Shown: piece after piece, positions 35,739 to 45,077 of the stretch
How positions within the stretch are numbered: position 1 is the stretch's first letter
How the letters are laid out: each line of letters begins with the position of its first letter
DNA from: Haloarculaceae archaeon H-GB1-1
Lineage (GTDB): Archaea > Halobacteriota > Halobacteria > Halobacteriales > Haloarculaceae
Assembly: GCA_029688825.1 (NCBI GenBank)
Contig: JARUKX010000010.1
Location: 32,989 to 96,988 of the forward strand
Direction: 5' to 3'
Length of the DNA: 64,000 bases
Translations under genes and position numbers: made by a program
Notes under the pieces: generated by a model
What the model was told of the DNA's origin: nothing
The model's database searches: none
Seen by the model: only the letters and a program-made list of their open reading frames with translations

Positions 35739-36064
35739 TCCACTGATTCGCACAGGGCTGGGACGAACGAACCGCACCACCCACGACACTCGAGGGGCCC
35801 CCACCCATCGTCTGCCCCACCGCGTCTCGCAATCGGACCCGAAGACGCTGAACCGACTGCTGGCTAGAGGGTCCGTGACCGTCGTCGCGCTCGGTCTGTC
35901 GCTCGCTGTGGTCGTCGTCGACTCGTGCGATCTGTTGCTACCCGACCGAGTAACACCGTTATCGACGAGACGGCAGTCCGCAAACCGGGGTCGTTCGGTT
36001 CGAGAACGACACACAACCGCATGGGTCCGACGGCGTCGTTTCCGTCATCCCACCGCAATCACGC
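35739..36064. other. gene-free gap between convergent genes
   Basis: 326 nt between the stop of the binding-protein gene and the stop of the D-2-hydroxyacid dehydrogenase gene, which face each other. I see no coding sequence, repeat or RNA in it. Confidence 0.5.
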
Positions 36065-37036
36065 TCAGTCCTCGTAGACGGCCGGATTGACAACGTTCTC
36101 GGGTCGCTCTCCCCGGAAGACGCTTGCCACTGCCTCGGCGACGCCGCGCTGGAGGTCGTCGATGGCCGTCTCGGAGTACCAGGCGACGTGCGGGGTGACG
36201 ACGACGTCGTCGTGACCGAGGAGCGGGTCCTCCGGGTCAGGCGGTTCCGCGGCGAGCACGTCCAGGCCGGCGAGCGCGATCTCGTCGTCGTCGAGCGCCT
36301 CGCGCAGGGCCGTCTGGTCGACGATGTCGCCGCGCGACGTGTTACAGAGGATCGCCGAGTCCCGCATCGCTTCGAACGCGGCCGCGTCGAAGAGGTGGTG
36401 GGTATCCTCCGTGAGTGCGGTGTGTATCGAGATGACGTCGGAGCGGGCCAGCAGGTCCTCGAAGGATACCTTCTCGGCGTCGAAGGCGTCGAGTTCGTCC
36501 TGAGCGGTGCTCCGGCTGTAGACCGCGAGGTCCGCGCCGACGCTCCGGAACAGTTCCGCCGCCCGGCGGCCGATTCCCCCGAACCCGACGATGCCGACCG
36601 TCAGTTCCTGAAAGCGTGGGCGTGCAGCGTTGGCCGTCCAGTCCCACTCGCCGTCCCTGACGGCGCGGTCGTACTGGGCGACGCGGCGGTTGCAGGTGAG
36701 CGCGAGCGTGAGCGCGTGCGTCGCCGCCTCGTCCACGCAGAAGCCCGGGACGTTCGCGACCGGAACGTCGTGGGCCGTCGCCGCGTCGACGTCGACGTTG
36801 TCGTAGCCGCTCCCGTACCTTGCGACGACCGAGAGGTTCGGCAGCTCCCTCAGCAGTGGTTCTGTCACGGGGAACTTGTTGACGATGAGCGCGTCGACCT
36901 CGGGGACGCGTTCGACGACCTCCTCCGGTTCGGAGACGTCGAGTGAGACGACCTCGGCGTCGACCGCGTCGAGTATCTCTCGTTCGGTGTCCAGGTCGTC
37001 GAAGAACTGGTCAGTAACTGCCACCTGCCGTGTCAT
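36065..37036 (-). CDS. D-2-hydroxyacid dehydrogenase (NAD-dependent)
   Basis: 323-residue D-isomer-specific 2-hydroxyacid dehydrogenase. The NAD motif GFGGIG is at 151-156 and the catalytic triad R235 (TSRGD), E264 (AAEPPD) and H283 (TPHVAW) is complete. The family includes glycerate, hydroxypyruvate, phosphoglycerate and C-terminal-binding-protein-like enzymes; no ACT domain is present, so it is not a full SerA. The ATG at 37036 is preferred over 37048 because of the TATA-like box. It is divergent from the MttB-family gene. A hydroxyacid or glyoxylate/hydroxypyruvate role in glycine or serine metabolism is possible. Confidence 0.87.
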   Translation of the reverse strand: MTRQVAVTDQFFDDLDTEREILDAVDAEVVSLDVSEPEEVVERVPEVDALIVNKFPVTEPLLRELPNLSVVARYGSGYDNVDVDAATAHDVPVANVPGFCVDEAATHALTLALTCNRRVAQYDRAVRDGEWDWTANAARPRFQELTVGIVGFGGIGRRAAELFRSVGADLAVYSRSTAQDELDAFDAEKVSFEDLLARSDVISIHTALTEDTHHLFDAAAFEAMRDSAILCNTSRGDIVDQTALREALDDDEIALAGLDVLAAEPPDPEDPLLGHDDVVVTPHVAWYSETAIDDLQRGVAEAVASVFRGERPENVVNPAVYED

Positions 37037-37059
37037 ACTGTGGCTCACTACCGGGTCGG

Positions 37060-37068
37060 TTGTAAATC
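37060..37068 (-). promoter_or_regulatory. TATA-like box
   Basis: TTGTAAATC on the plus strand (GATTTACAA in the direction of transcription) lies 24-32 nt before the start at 37036. Confidence 0.4.
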
Positions 37069-37149
37069 CGTTGGGTCCCGACCCGTCGTGGCCCGCGAAA
37101 CTATGTGCGCCCCAACCGGTATGTTGGTACCGACCCCATTTTCGAGGAC

Positions 37150-38610
37150 ATGGACGAGACTGTGTCGACCCAGTCAGTGGGTCCCATCGACAAACTCCCT
37201 CCCGAGGGGCTGGACGAGATTCACGAGGCGAGTCTCCGACTGTTGGAAGACGTCGGACTTCGCATCAGTTACGACGAGGCGCTCGACCTGCTCGACGAGA
37301 ACGGCTGTGACGTCGACCGGGAGTCGAATATCGTTCGCTTCCCGCCGGACCTGGTCGAGGAATCCATCGAGAAAGCACCCTCGTCGTTCACGCTGCACGG
37401 GCGGAACCCCGAGCAGTCGGTCCAGGTCGGCGACGGCGAGTACGTCACCTCCCCCTGCGGCAGCGCGCCGAACGTCCTCACCTACGAAGACGGCCGACGG
37501 CCCTCCACGCTGGAGGACTACGAGACGCTCCAAAAGTTGACGCAGATGACCGACGTGATGACCACGACTGGGTACAACCACTGCGAGCCGAACGACGTCG
37601 ACCAGGAGGTCAAACACTACCGCCTGCTCGAACGCGCCATCAAGCTGTCGGACAAACCGCTCAAGGGCGACTGCTGGGGAGCCGACCGCGCGAAGGCGTC
37701 CATCGAGATGGCGGGCATCGCGAACCAGGACCCCGACCTCAGCAAGCCCTACATGTTCGCGACGATCAACAGCGTCTCACCGCGCATCTGGGACACGAAG
37801 ATGACCGGTGGGTTGCTAGAGTTCGCACGCGCCGGGCAGGTCGCGGTCCTCTCGCCTGCGGTCATGGCCTCGGCCTCCGGGCCATCGACGCTCGCCGGGA
37901 CGCTCGCGCTCGGCAACGCGGAGATCCTCGCCGGAAACGTCATGGCGCAACTCGCGAACCCGGGGACGCCCATCGTCTACGGACTCCCGACGTCGAACGT
38001 CGACGTCCGCTACGGCTCGTTCGCCATCGGCAGCCCCGAAGGGGCGCTGTGCGTCGCCTTCGCCGGGCAGATGGGACGCTACTACGACGTGCCCAGCAGG
38101 GCCGGTGGCTCCCTGACCGACGCGAAGGTCCCGGACGCGCAGGCGGGCGCGGAGTCGATGCTCCAGCTGTTCGTCACCGTCCAGAGCGGGGTGAACCTCA
38201 TCCACCACGCCGTCGGGATGCTGGACTCCTACTCGACGTCCTCGCCGGAGAAGTTCGTCATCGACTGCGAATCGCTCCGATATATCGAGCACTTCCGCAA
38301 CGGCTACGACATCAACACCGACACGCTCGCGGAAGACCTCGTCGCGGATGTCGAGCCCGGCGGGCACTTCCTCAATCAACGGCACACGCTGGAACACTCC
38401 CGAGACGACTACCTCTTCTCGGACATGTTCTACCGCGACTCCTACGACAACTGGGCGGACGAGGGCGAGAAGGACGCCTTCGAGGTCGCACACGAACGCG
38501 TCGAGGAGATGCTCGACGAGTACGAACGGCCCGAACTCGACCCCGAGGTCGCAGCGGAACTCGAAGCCTACGTCGAGGAAGGCGTCGAAGGCGCGTACAC
38601 CACCGCGTAG
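37150..38610 (+). CDS. MttB-superfamily corrinoid methyltransferase, non-pyrrolysine
   Basis: 486-residue member of the trimethylamine methyltransferase (MttB) superfamily, recognised from LDEIHEASLRLLEDVG at the N-terminus, GADRAKASIEMA, the PSRAGGSLTDAKVPDAQAG block and the GGHFLNQRHTLEHSRDD block near the C-terminus. No in-frame amber codon interrupts it; the only TAG is the stop at full family length, so it is not a pyrrolysine enzyme. Non-pyrrolysine relatives such as MtgB demethylate glycine betaine or other quaternary amines. The methyl group should go to the corrinoid protein at 29666. A GTG at 37105 would add 15 residues. Confidence 0.88.
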   Translation: MDETVSTQSVGPIDKLPPEGLDEIHEASLRLLEDVGLRISYDEALDLLDENGCDVDRESNIVRFPPDLVEESIEKAPSSFTLHGRNPEQSVQVGDGEYVTSPCGSAPNVLTYEDGRRPSTLEDYETLQKLTQMTDVMTTTGYNHCEPNDVDQEVKHYRLLERAIKLSDKPLKGDCWGADRAKASIEMAGIANQDPDLSKPYMFATINSVSPRIWDTKMTGGLLEFARAGQVAVLSPAVMASASGPSTLAGTLALGNAEILAGNVMAQLANPGTPIVYGLPTSNVDVRYGSFAIGSPEGALCVAFAGQMGRYYDVPSRAGGSLTDAKVPDAQAGAESMLQLFVTVQSGVNLIHHAVGMLDSYSTSSPEKFVIDCESLRYIEHFRNGYDINTDTLAEDLVADVEPGGHFLNQRHTLEHSRDDYLFSDMFYRDSYDNWADEGEKDAFEVAHERVEEMLDEYERPELDPEVAAELEAYVEEGVEGAYTTA

Positions 38611-38697
38611 GGTGTCCCCGGTCCGACTCGCGGTGGCGAGTCGATGCGGGCGCGCGGCTCGATTTTCCCAGCAGGATCGGATTCGGAAAACATAGTC

Positions 38698-38712
38698 GCG
38701 TTTTTATATACA
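38698..38712 (+). terminator. T-tract after the MttB-family gene
   Basis: GCGTTTTTATATA occurs about 90 nt past the stop, between convergent genes. Five T in a row in a GC-rich context. Weak call. Confidence 0.35.
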
Positions 38713-38750
38713 GTTCGCCAAATCCCCGGTCCGCAGCGGTTCCCGACCGC

Positions 38751-39092
38751 TCAGTCGATCCGGTAGATCTCCGTCATGTACGGTGACTCGACGTCCGACG
38801 GACTGTCTGCGTCGTAAATCCGCAGGTCCTCGTCCTCGAGGTAGTCGGCCATCCTGTCGTTCCAGTCGGCGATGACCTCGCTCTCCGTGAGGAATTCGAG
38901 CAGTCGGTCGGGGTCGTCGACCTCGAAGTACGCGAAGACGTGGCCGTCGTCCTCGAACACGCTCTCTTTGACGACGCCGGCTCCGGAGTTCCGGTAGGCA
39001 TCGGCGATCTCGGCCGGGACGTTCTCGTGGGCCTCCAGGTACGCATCTCGCATTCCGTCGCGGATCTCGAAGTGCAGGGCGACGCGAGCCAC
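38751..39092 (-). CDS. L-rhamnose mutarotase (RhaM)-like protein
   Basis: 113-residue ferredoxin-like alpha+beta barrel protein of the RhaM family (about 104 residues in E. coli). Y18 and H22 match the catalytic pair of RhaM in the motif YLEAHENVP, and the FAYFEVDD and WNDRMADYL blocks are present. It starts at a GTG one base after the stop of the UspA gene, so it is translated as a coupled second gene. No rhamnose genes are nearby; here it may act on another metabolite or be a dimeric alpha-beta-barrel protein of different function. Confidence 0.78.
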   Translation of the reverse strand: MARVALHFEIRDGMRDAYLEAHENVPAEIADAYRNSGAGVVKESVFEDDGHVFAYFEVDDPDRLLEFLTESEVIADWNDRMADYLEDEDLRIYDADSPSDVESPYMTEIYRID

Positions 39093-39093
39093 G

Positions 39094-39537
39094 TCACTCC
39101 TCCTGCATGACGGTGACGACCGGCCGATCGGCGTTCAACAGGATCCGCTGGGTGACGCTGCCGAAGAGCGCCTTGCCGGTCGGCGTCCGCTTGCGGCCGC
39201 CGATGACGACGTACCGGGCGTCGATGGCCTCGGCGATGGCGAGGATCTCGGTGTCGATCTTGCCGACGCGACTGCGGAACTCGACGTCCCCGACCTCGAT
39301 TCCGCTCTCTGCGACGAGCGTCTGGGCCTGCTGTCGGGCGCTGCTCTGGGCGTCCTCTACCGTGTAGGAGACCTCGTCGGACTCGCTCTCCATGTCCCTG
39401 CGACGCTTGCGGTACTCCTCCTCGGGGAGGACGCTGACAACGTAGAGCGTATCGTCGTACGCGTCGGCCAGGTCCGCGCCGGTTCGCAGGATGTTCTCGG
39501 GTGAACTGTCTCCTTTGACTGCTGTCAGAATTGCCAT
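39094..39537 (-). CDS. universal stress protein UspA family
   Basis: 147-residue single-domain Usp protein, starting MAILTAVKGDSSPENIL and ending with the ATP-binding-type loop GGRKRTPTGKALFGSVTQRILLNADRPV (pattern G-2x-G-9x-G(S/T) in variant form). Cytosolic. It leads a two-gene unit with the RhaM-like gene and has a TATA-like box at 39560-39568. Function beyond stress or metabolite sensing cannot be assigned. Confidence 0.88.
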   Translation of the reverse strand: MAILTAVKGDSSPENILRTGADLADAYDDTLYVVSVLPEEEYRKRRRDMESESDEVSYTVEDAQSSARQQAQTLVAESGIEVGDVEFRSRVGKIDTEILAIAEAIDARYVVIGGRKRTPTGKALFGSVTQRILLNADRPVVTVMQEE

Positions 39538-39559
39538 GACGGAATGTGGACCCGGGGCC

Positions 39560-39568
39560 GTATAATTC
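39560..39568 (-). promoter_or_regulatory. TATA-like box
   Basis: GTATAATTC on the plus strand lies 23-31 nt before the UspA start at 39537. Confidence 0.45.
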
Positions 39569-39801
39569 TACGGAAACCTGTAGGACCGCCTCAACGACGG
39601 CTGTCCAGCCCACTCGGACCGAAGAATCCCACCCGTGGCGTCACTCTGCCCACCGCCGTCCCGTCGAAGGTCGGTGGCTTATCGACGACGGAGCGGTCCG
39701 TACCACCAAGCTTATGCCTGTGTGAGGTTACCACTCAATTGCAGGTCGCCGAGAAGTGAATACGACCTGTCCGCAGTGGCACGGTAGCGAGGCCACTTCC
39801 A

Positions 39802-39828
39802 CCCACACCCTACCCCCCACCCACCCCC
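39802..39828 (-). other. potential G-quadruplex on the minus strand (i-motif on plus)
   Basis: Five C-runs of three to six bases (39802-39804, 39808-39810, 39813-39818, 39820-39822, 39824-39828) with loops of one to three bases. The minus strand therefore carries five closely spaced G-runs, a standard G-quadruplex pattern. The 55 nt from 39793 to 39847 contain no G on the plus strand. Confidence 0.6.
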
Positions 39829-40349
39829 ACAACCATCCCTTACCACTGATCCGATCCGGGTGTGCAACTGGTGCAATCCGTGACGGTGCCGACGAGCCCT
39901 TTCCCAGGGCCCGTCCGGCATCTTCATCGTCGCTGTTCTCGACAGGCCTGTCCAGCTCTCGGTCCCGCCGTCGATACCGGAGCGACTGACAGGTGTCGCC
40001 GCATCGTCTCACCAGGAACTGCCTCGAGACCGCCCTGCCGCCCGTCGACGGGGAGGCAGCTCGGCGTCTGCGCACTCGGTCCGTTGGCCCGATTTGTTGG
40101 CAGGTCACAGCGCTTCTGGTTGGCTCGGACCTCGGTCATCGGAATCGAGGTGGCGAGGCAAATGGTGGACGTCTGGCGGCGTCAGGGTGACGATCTGGCC
40201 GAGAACGGGTCGCCATCGGCATGAGAGACTGCCTCGACCAACTCGGTGTCGACGTGTGTGAGCAGCTCGAAGTTGACAAACAGTACTTCCACTGGTGGTG
40301 GGTGTGGTGGTGAGGTCTCTCCGAACTGTTGACTTGGGACCTCAAAAAT

Positions 40350-40393
40350 CAGAATTGAACACTCGCTTTATAGGACACTGGTTCGAATTTCTG
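40350..40393. repeat. imperfect inverted repeat
   Basis: CAGAATTGAAC at 40350-40360 pairs with GTTCGAATTTCTG at 40381-40393, with small bulges and a 20-nt loop that holds a TTTATA box. It could be a hairpin or operator, or an element end. Not matched to any known IS end by eye. Confidence 0.35.
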
Positions 40394-40865
40394 GGAGGAT
40401 GAGTTGCTGCCATCGATTTCACCCGCTTCGTCCAGCAAATCGGCCAGAAAACCGCTGTAATGCACGACTGACCGGGATTGGGTTTGTGGCCCGATGGTTG
40501 CTGTAATCCGGATGCCAACAGCGCCCAAGGGGAGCGTGACGGATACACAGGACCGCCCGACATTTGCTCGCAGAATACCCGAGGCACAACGACTGTGTCG
40601 CCCTTTCCACCTTTATTCACGTCCCGCCGACGTGCCGGCTCCTCAGGTGCCGAAGTTTCGGGTAGATACTTCTACGGCTGATATTTCAATCGCACTGGTC
40701 GGTGTACTAACATGGTTTCCTCGAGTCGTCCGCCGTCCCTCGTCTGTCTCCGTCGACGAGAGATTCGGGCGGAGTGGTCTGGACGAACTCATCCCAGTCT
40801 CATCGGCGGCAACCGAAAACTCAGCGATGGCCTCCGCTCGTCGCCCCACGGTGACCGCGACCCTG

Positions 40866-42269
40866 CTACCGATTCAGCGTGTGGATGGCGAGGCCGAGCC
40901 CGTTGGCCGCGGCCTCGTGGACCGATTCGGCGAGCGTCGGGTGGGCGTGGACCGTCTCGGCGAGATCTTCGACGGTCAGCCCGTGTTCGACGGCGAGCGT
41001 GATCTCCGCAATCAGCTCCGAGGCTTCGGGGCCGACGACCTCGCCGCCGAGGACGGTCCCCTCGTCACCGGCGACGAGGCGGACGAAGCCGTCGGCGTGG
41101 CCGGTCGTGAGCGCGCGGCCGCTGGCGCGCATCGGGAACTCGCCGGCCGTGACGTCGAGACCGGCGTTATCGGCCTCTTCCTCCGACATGCCGACGCTGG
41201 CGATCTCCGGGGAGGTGAACGCGACGGCCGGAATCGCGCGATCGGCCATCGACGCGTCTCGCCCGGCCAGCACCGCGGCAGCCACCTCGCCCTCCGTGCT
41301 GCCGGCGTGGGCGAGCATGGGCTCGCCGGCGACGTCGCCGACGGCGAAGACGTGGTCGAGTTCGGTGCGACACTGCTCGTCCGTCGGGACGAAGCCGTCC
41401 TCGTCGGTGGCCAGTCCGAGCGCGTCCAGCCCCATCGTGTCGGTGACGGGCTGGCGACCGACCGCGACGAGCACGGCGTCCGCGGCGTACTCGCTGGTCG
41501 TCTCGTCGTCGACGTCCTCGGTGGTCACGACCACACCCTCGTCGGCGGACTCGCAGTCGGCCGCGAGCTGGCCGTAGTCGACCTCGATGCCGAGGTCGTC
41601 GGCGGCGGACCGGACGGGCGCGACGAGGTCGGCGGTGAAGCCGGGCATCATCTCGTCCAGTGCCTCGACGACGGTCACGTCGACGCCGAGCTTCGCGAAC
41701 ACCGTGGACAGCTCCATGCCGATGTAGCCCGCGCCGACGACGACGAGGCTATCGGGTAGTTCGGAGCGCGCGAGCGCCTGCTCGGCGTCGAGGACGCCGG
41801 GCTGGTCGAAGCCGAAGCCGGGGAGTTCGATGGGGCGGCTCCCGGTCGCGAGGACAGCGTGCTCGAACGCGATGCGGTCGAGCTCCTCACCGTCCGCGCC
41901 GTAGACGGCGGCGGTGTGTTCGTCGACGAACTCGGCGCGCCCCTCGACGAGCGAGACGCGGTTGGCCTTGCAGAGCTTCTCGACGCTCCGGCCCATGTTC
42001 CGGACGATGCCGTCCTTCCAGTCGACCATCGACTCGAAGTCGACGTCGACCTCGGCGGAGATACCCATCGCCTCGCTGGTGCGGGCCTCGTGGGCGACGT
42101 TCGCCGCGGAGATGAGTGCCTTCGAGGGGATACAGCCGCGATTGAGGCAGGTTCCGCCGTAGGCGTCCATCTCGACCAGGGTGACGTCGAGGTCGTACTG
42201 GGCGGCGCGGATGGCGGCGACGTAACCGCCGGGGCCACCGCCGACGACGAGGACCTCCGTCTCAGTCAT
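40866..42269 (-). CDS. lpdA: dihydrolipoyl dehydrogenase (L protein)
   Basis: 467-residue flavoprotein disulfide reductase that reoxidises dihydrolipoyl groups with NAD. FAD motif GGGPGG at 10-15, redox pair C41-C46 in GGTCLNRGCIPSK, second dinucleotide motif GAGYIGME, and the C-terminal HPTLAE with catalytic H443 and E448. It overlaps the gcvPB stop by eight bases and is the last gene of the glycine cleavage operon, which suggests it serves as the L protein for this system rather than for a 2-oxoacid dehydrogenase. Confidence 0.95.
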   Translation of the reverse strand: MTETEVLVVGGGPGGYVAAIRAAQYDLDVTLVEMDAYGGTCLNRGCIPSKALISAANVAHEARTSEAMGISAEVDVDFESMVDWKDGIVRNMGRSVEKLCKANRVSLVEGRAEFVDEHTAAVYGADGEELDRIAFEHAVLATGSRPIELPGFGFDQPGVLDAEQALARSELPDSLVVVGAGYIGMELSTVFAKLGVDVTVVEALDEMMPGFTADLVAPVRSAADDLGIEVDYGQLAADCESADEGVVVTTEDVDDETTSEYAADAVLVAVGRQPVTDTMGLDALGLATDEDGFVPTDEQCRTELDHVFAVGDVAGEPMLAHAGSTEGEVAAAVLAGRDASMADRAIPAVAFTSPEIASVGMSEEEADNAGLDVTAGEFPMRASGRALTTGHADGFVRLVAGDEGTVLGGEVVGPEASELIAEITLAVEHGLTVEDLAETVHAHPTLAESVHEAAANGLGLAIHTLNR

Positions 42270-43707
42270 CGGCGACCTCCAGGTCCCGCCAGGAGAGCCG
42301 CGGGTTCCGCGCGGCGCTGGTCTGGTCGATGCGCGCCGCGGCGGTCGTCTCGGGCGCGGCGGCCAGTTCCTCGTCGCTCTTCTGGCCGGCCGCGGCGAAC
42401 GCGTCGGCGAGCAGGTCGAGCTGGTCCTTGCTCAGCGCCTCCGTGGGCTCGGTCATGAGTGCCTCGTCCACGATGGCGGGCCACTTCGTCGTCGGCGGGT
42501 GGACGCCCTCGTCGAGCATCCCCTTCGCGAACTCGGCGGCGTCGGTATCGCCGGCGCTGGCGACGAACTCGTGGTGGAACGGGCCGTAGGGGATCTCCAG
42601 GTCGAGCTGGCTGGCGAGGTAGTTGGCGTTCAGCACGGCCATCGCGCTGGTGTCTTTCAGCCCCGAATCACCGAGTCGCGAGATGTACGCGTAGGTCTTC
42701 AGCAGGACGAGCCAGTTGCCGTGGAAGCCGTGGACCTTCCCGAAGGAGTTCTCGGGTTCGTACAGTTCGTACTCGCCGTCGTCGGTCTCGCGGACGTGCG
42801 GGTCCGGAAGGAACGCGGCCAGGTCGTCCACGACGCCGATGGGGCCGGCTCCCGGCCCGCCGCCGCCGTGAGGCGAGGCGAACGTCTTGTGGACGTTGTA
42901 GTGCATGATGTCGAAGCCCATGTCGCCCGGCCGGGCGCGGCCGAGCAGGGCGTTGAGGTTCGCGCCGTCGTAGTAGAGCAGGCCGCCGGCGTCGTGGACG
43001 AGGTCGGCGATCTCCTCGATGTCGCGCTCGAACAGCCCGATCGTGTTGGGGTTGGTCAGCATCAGCGCGGCCGTCGCGTCGCCGACGGCGTCTTCCAGCG
43101 CCTCGACGTTGACGCGCCCGTCCTCGCCGGCGGGGAACTCGACGACGTCGTAGCCGGCCAGCGCGGCGGTCGCGAAGTTCGTCCCGTGCGCGCTCGCGGG
43201 CACGACGACCTCGCGGCGTTGCTCGTGCTCGCCGTTCGCGCGGTGGTAGGCCTTCGCGACCTGAAGCCCGGTGAACTCGCCGGCTGCGCCGGCAGGTGGC
43301 TGCAGGGTGACCTCGTCCATGCCGCCGACGTCCGCGAGGAACGCCTGCAGCCCGTACAGGAGTTCGAGCGTGCCCTGCGCGAACTCGTCCGGGCGGTCGG
43401 GGTGGATGGCCCCGTCGTCGATGGCGGCGACGTCCTCGGTGAACTTCGGGTTGTACTTCATCGTGCAACTGCCCAGCGGGTAGGGGCCGTGCTCGATGGA
43501 GTAGGTCATCTGGGAGAGCCGCGTGTAGTGGCCCGCGACCTCGGGTTCGGAGAGTTCGGGAAGGGTCAGTTCGTCGCGGGTCAGGTCGTCGGGCAGCGAC
43601 GACGCCTCGTGGGTCACCGTCTCGGTGCCCTTCTCCGAGAGGAGGGGTTCGGCGACGGTCTCGCCGTCGTCGGTCTCGCGCTCCCAGCGGGCCTGGCGGT
43701 AGTTCAC
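42262..43707 (-). CDS. gcvPB: glycine dehydrogenase (decarboxylating) subunit 2
   Basis: 481-residue PLP subunit of the two-subunit P protein. The PLP lysine is K274 in [16 protein letters not shown]. It decarboxylates glycine and transfers aminomethyl to lipoyl-GcvH. It starts at a GTG that overlaps the gcvPA stop by four bases (GTGA), so the two subunits are translationally coupled. The start is set by this overlap and by MNYRQARW at the N-terminus, the conserved beginning in haloarchaea. Confidence 0.95.
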   Translation of the reverse strand: MNYRQARWERETDDGETVAEPLLSEKGTETVTHEASSLPDDLTRDELTLPELSEPEVAGHYTRLSQMTYSIEHGPYPLGSCTMKYNPKFTEDVAAIDDGAIHPDRPDEFAQGTLELLYGLQAFLADVGGMDEVTLQPPAGAAGEFTGLQVAKAYHRANGEHEQRREVVVPASAHGTNFATAALAGYDVVEFPAGEDGRVNVEALEDAVGDATAALMLTNPNTIGLFERDIEEIADLVHDAGGLLYYDGANLNALLGRARPGDMGFDIMHYNVHKTFASPHGGGGPGAGPIGVVDDLAAFLPDPHVRETDDGEYELYEPENSFGKVHGFHGNWLVLLKTYAYISRLGDSGLKDTSAMAVLNANYLASQLDLEIPYGPFHHEFVASAGDTDAAEFAKGMLDEGVHPPTTKWPAIVDEALMTEPTEALSKDQLDLLADAFAAAGQKSDEELAAAPETTAAARIDQTSAARNPRLSWRDLEVADD

Positions 43708-45077
43708 GCCACCACCTCCCGGAGCGCGGCGACGAGACCGTCCAGTTCCCCGCGGTTCATGTCGGTCACGCACACCTGGATCTCGTGGTCACCGACCTCG
43801 TGGACGAGATAGCCGCGTTCGGCCAGCCCGTCCACGACCTCGGCTGCGGGCTCGTCGGTCCGCGCGACGAACTCGCGGAAGTGGTGGCGGTCGTGGACCG
43901 GTGCGGTGACGCCAGCGACGGAATCGAGCCGTGCAGCCGCCTCGCTCGCGAGGTCGACGCAGTCGTTGGCGAGGTCGGCCAACCCGGTCGCGCCGAGCGA
44001 CGCGACGTGGATTGCCGTCCGGAGCGCGACCCACGCCTGATTCGTGCAGATGTTGCTCGTCGCCCGCTCCTTGCGGATGTGCTGTTCGCGCGTCTGAAGC
44101 GTCAGCGTGTAGGCGCGCCGGCCCTCGGCGTCCTCGCTGGTGCCGACGAGACGGCCGGGGACCTGCCGGAGGTAGTCGTCTTTCACGGCGAACAGCCCGA
44201 GGCCCATCCCGTGGCTCGCGGGCAGGCCGAGGACGCTCGCGTCACCGACGACCACGTCCGCACCGACGCTCGCCGGCTCCTCCAGCAGCGCCAGCGCGAC
44301 GGGGTCGGAGCCGAGACAGAACGTCGCCTCGTGGTCGTGGGCGAGGTCGGCGATGGCCGACAGCCCCTCCTCGATGGTGCCGCGGCTCGTGGGCGACTCG
44401 GCGTAGACCATCACGACGTCCTCGTCGGCGGCGTCTGCGAGTCCGTCGAGGTCGGCGTTGCCGTCCACAGTGGGATAGCTCTCGACGGTGAGTCCAGCGC
44501 CATCGGCGTAGTTCTCCAGCACGCTCCGCTTGCCCTCCCGCAGAACGTCGGGGACGAGCACCGTCTCACCGTTCGTCTCGCGCACGCGGGCGGCGAGCGT
44601 CGCGGCCTCGCCGAGCGCCGTCGCGGCGTCGTACATCGAGCAGTTCGCCACGTCCAGGCCCGTCAGATCCACGAGCATCGACTGGAACTCGAACAGCGCC
44701 TGCAGGAAGCCCTGGGAGGTCTCGGGCTGGTACTGTGTGTAGGAGGTCAGGAACTCCGAGCGTAGCGAGAGGTAGTCCACGACCGAGGGGACGTAGTGGC
44801 TGTAGTGGCCCCGGCCGAGGAACTCGACGGCGTCGGCGTTCTGCCCGAGGAGGTCCTCGATTTCGGAGACGACCTCGAACTCGGTCTTCGCGTCGACGTC
44901 GAACTCGCCGTCGAAGGTGACGGACTCGGGGATGTCGAACAGGTCGTCGACGCTCTCCGCGCCGACCGCGTCGAGCATCGCCGCGACCTCCGCGCCGGTG
45001 TGCGGCGCGAAGGGGCTGGAGGCCCCCTGGTCGCGTGGCTGTACGTCGGATTCGAATTCGGGGTGGTGGGTTGCCAT
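43704..45077 (-). CDS. gcvPA: glycine dehydrogenase (decarboxylating) subunit 1
   Basis: 457-residue non-PLP-binding subunit of the split P protein. It contains the conserved blocks [38 protein letters not shown] and TNQAWVALR. It pairs with gcvPB. Its ATG overlaps the gcvH stop by one base (TAATG). A split P protein is typical of archaea and Gram-positive bacteria. Confidence 0.95.
   Translation of the reverse strand: MATHHPEFESDVQPRDQGASSPFAPHTGAEVAAMLDAVGAESVDDLFDIPESVTFDGEFDVDAKTEFEVVSEIEDLLGQNADAVEFLGRGHYSHYVPSVVDYLSLRSEFLTSYTQYQPETSQGFLQALFEFQSMLVDLTGLDVANCSMYDAATALGEAATLAARVRETNGETVLVPDVLREGKRSVLENYADGAGLTVESYPTVDGNADLDGLADAADEDVVMVYAESPTSRGTIEEGLSAIADLAHDHEATFCLGSDPVALALLEEPASVGADVVVGDASVLGLPASHGMGLGLFAVKDDYLRQVPGRLVGTSEDAEGRRAYTLTLQTREQHIRKERATSNICTNQAWVALRTAIHVASLGATGLADLANDCVDLASEAAARLDSVAGVTAPVHDRHHFREFVARTDEPAAEVVDGLAERGYLVHEVGDHEIQVCVTDMNRGELDGLVAALREVVA

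Larger units (their letters stand above)
39538..40865. other. 1.3-kb gene-free region with low coding character
   Basis: Largest gap in the window, between the UspA start and the lpdA stop. It contains the TATA-like box of the UspA gene (39560-39568), a strand-asymmetric C-rich tract (39793-39847), an imperfect inverted repeat (40350-40393) and a TATA-like TTTATA inside that repeat. Short open frames there do not have the acidic composition of haloarchaeal proteins. A decayed mobile element is possible, but I could not identify one. Confidence 0.5.

Noticed and set aside
38608..38610. TAG at the end of the MttB-family gene as a pyrrolysine codon
   Set aside because: The protein is already full length at this codon and the sequence after it has no family features.
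40370..40395. GGTTCGAAT resembling a tRNA T-arm
   Set aside because: No acceptor stem, D-arm or anticodon arm can be drawn upstream; it is part of an imperfect inverted repeat.
39862..40620. Several 65-120 codon open frames in the large gap, one of them a possible transposase relic
   Set aside because: Composition is Arg/Ser/Pro-rich rather than acidic, no domain is visible, and similarity to a transposase could not be confirmed by eye.
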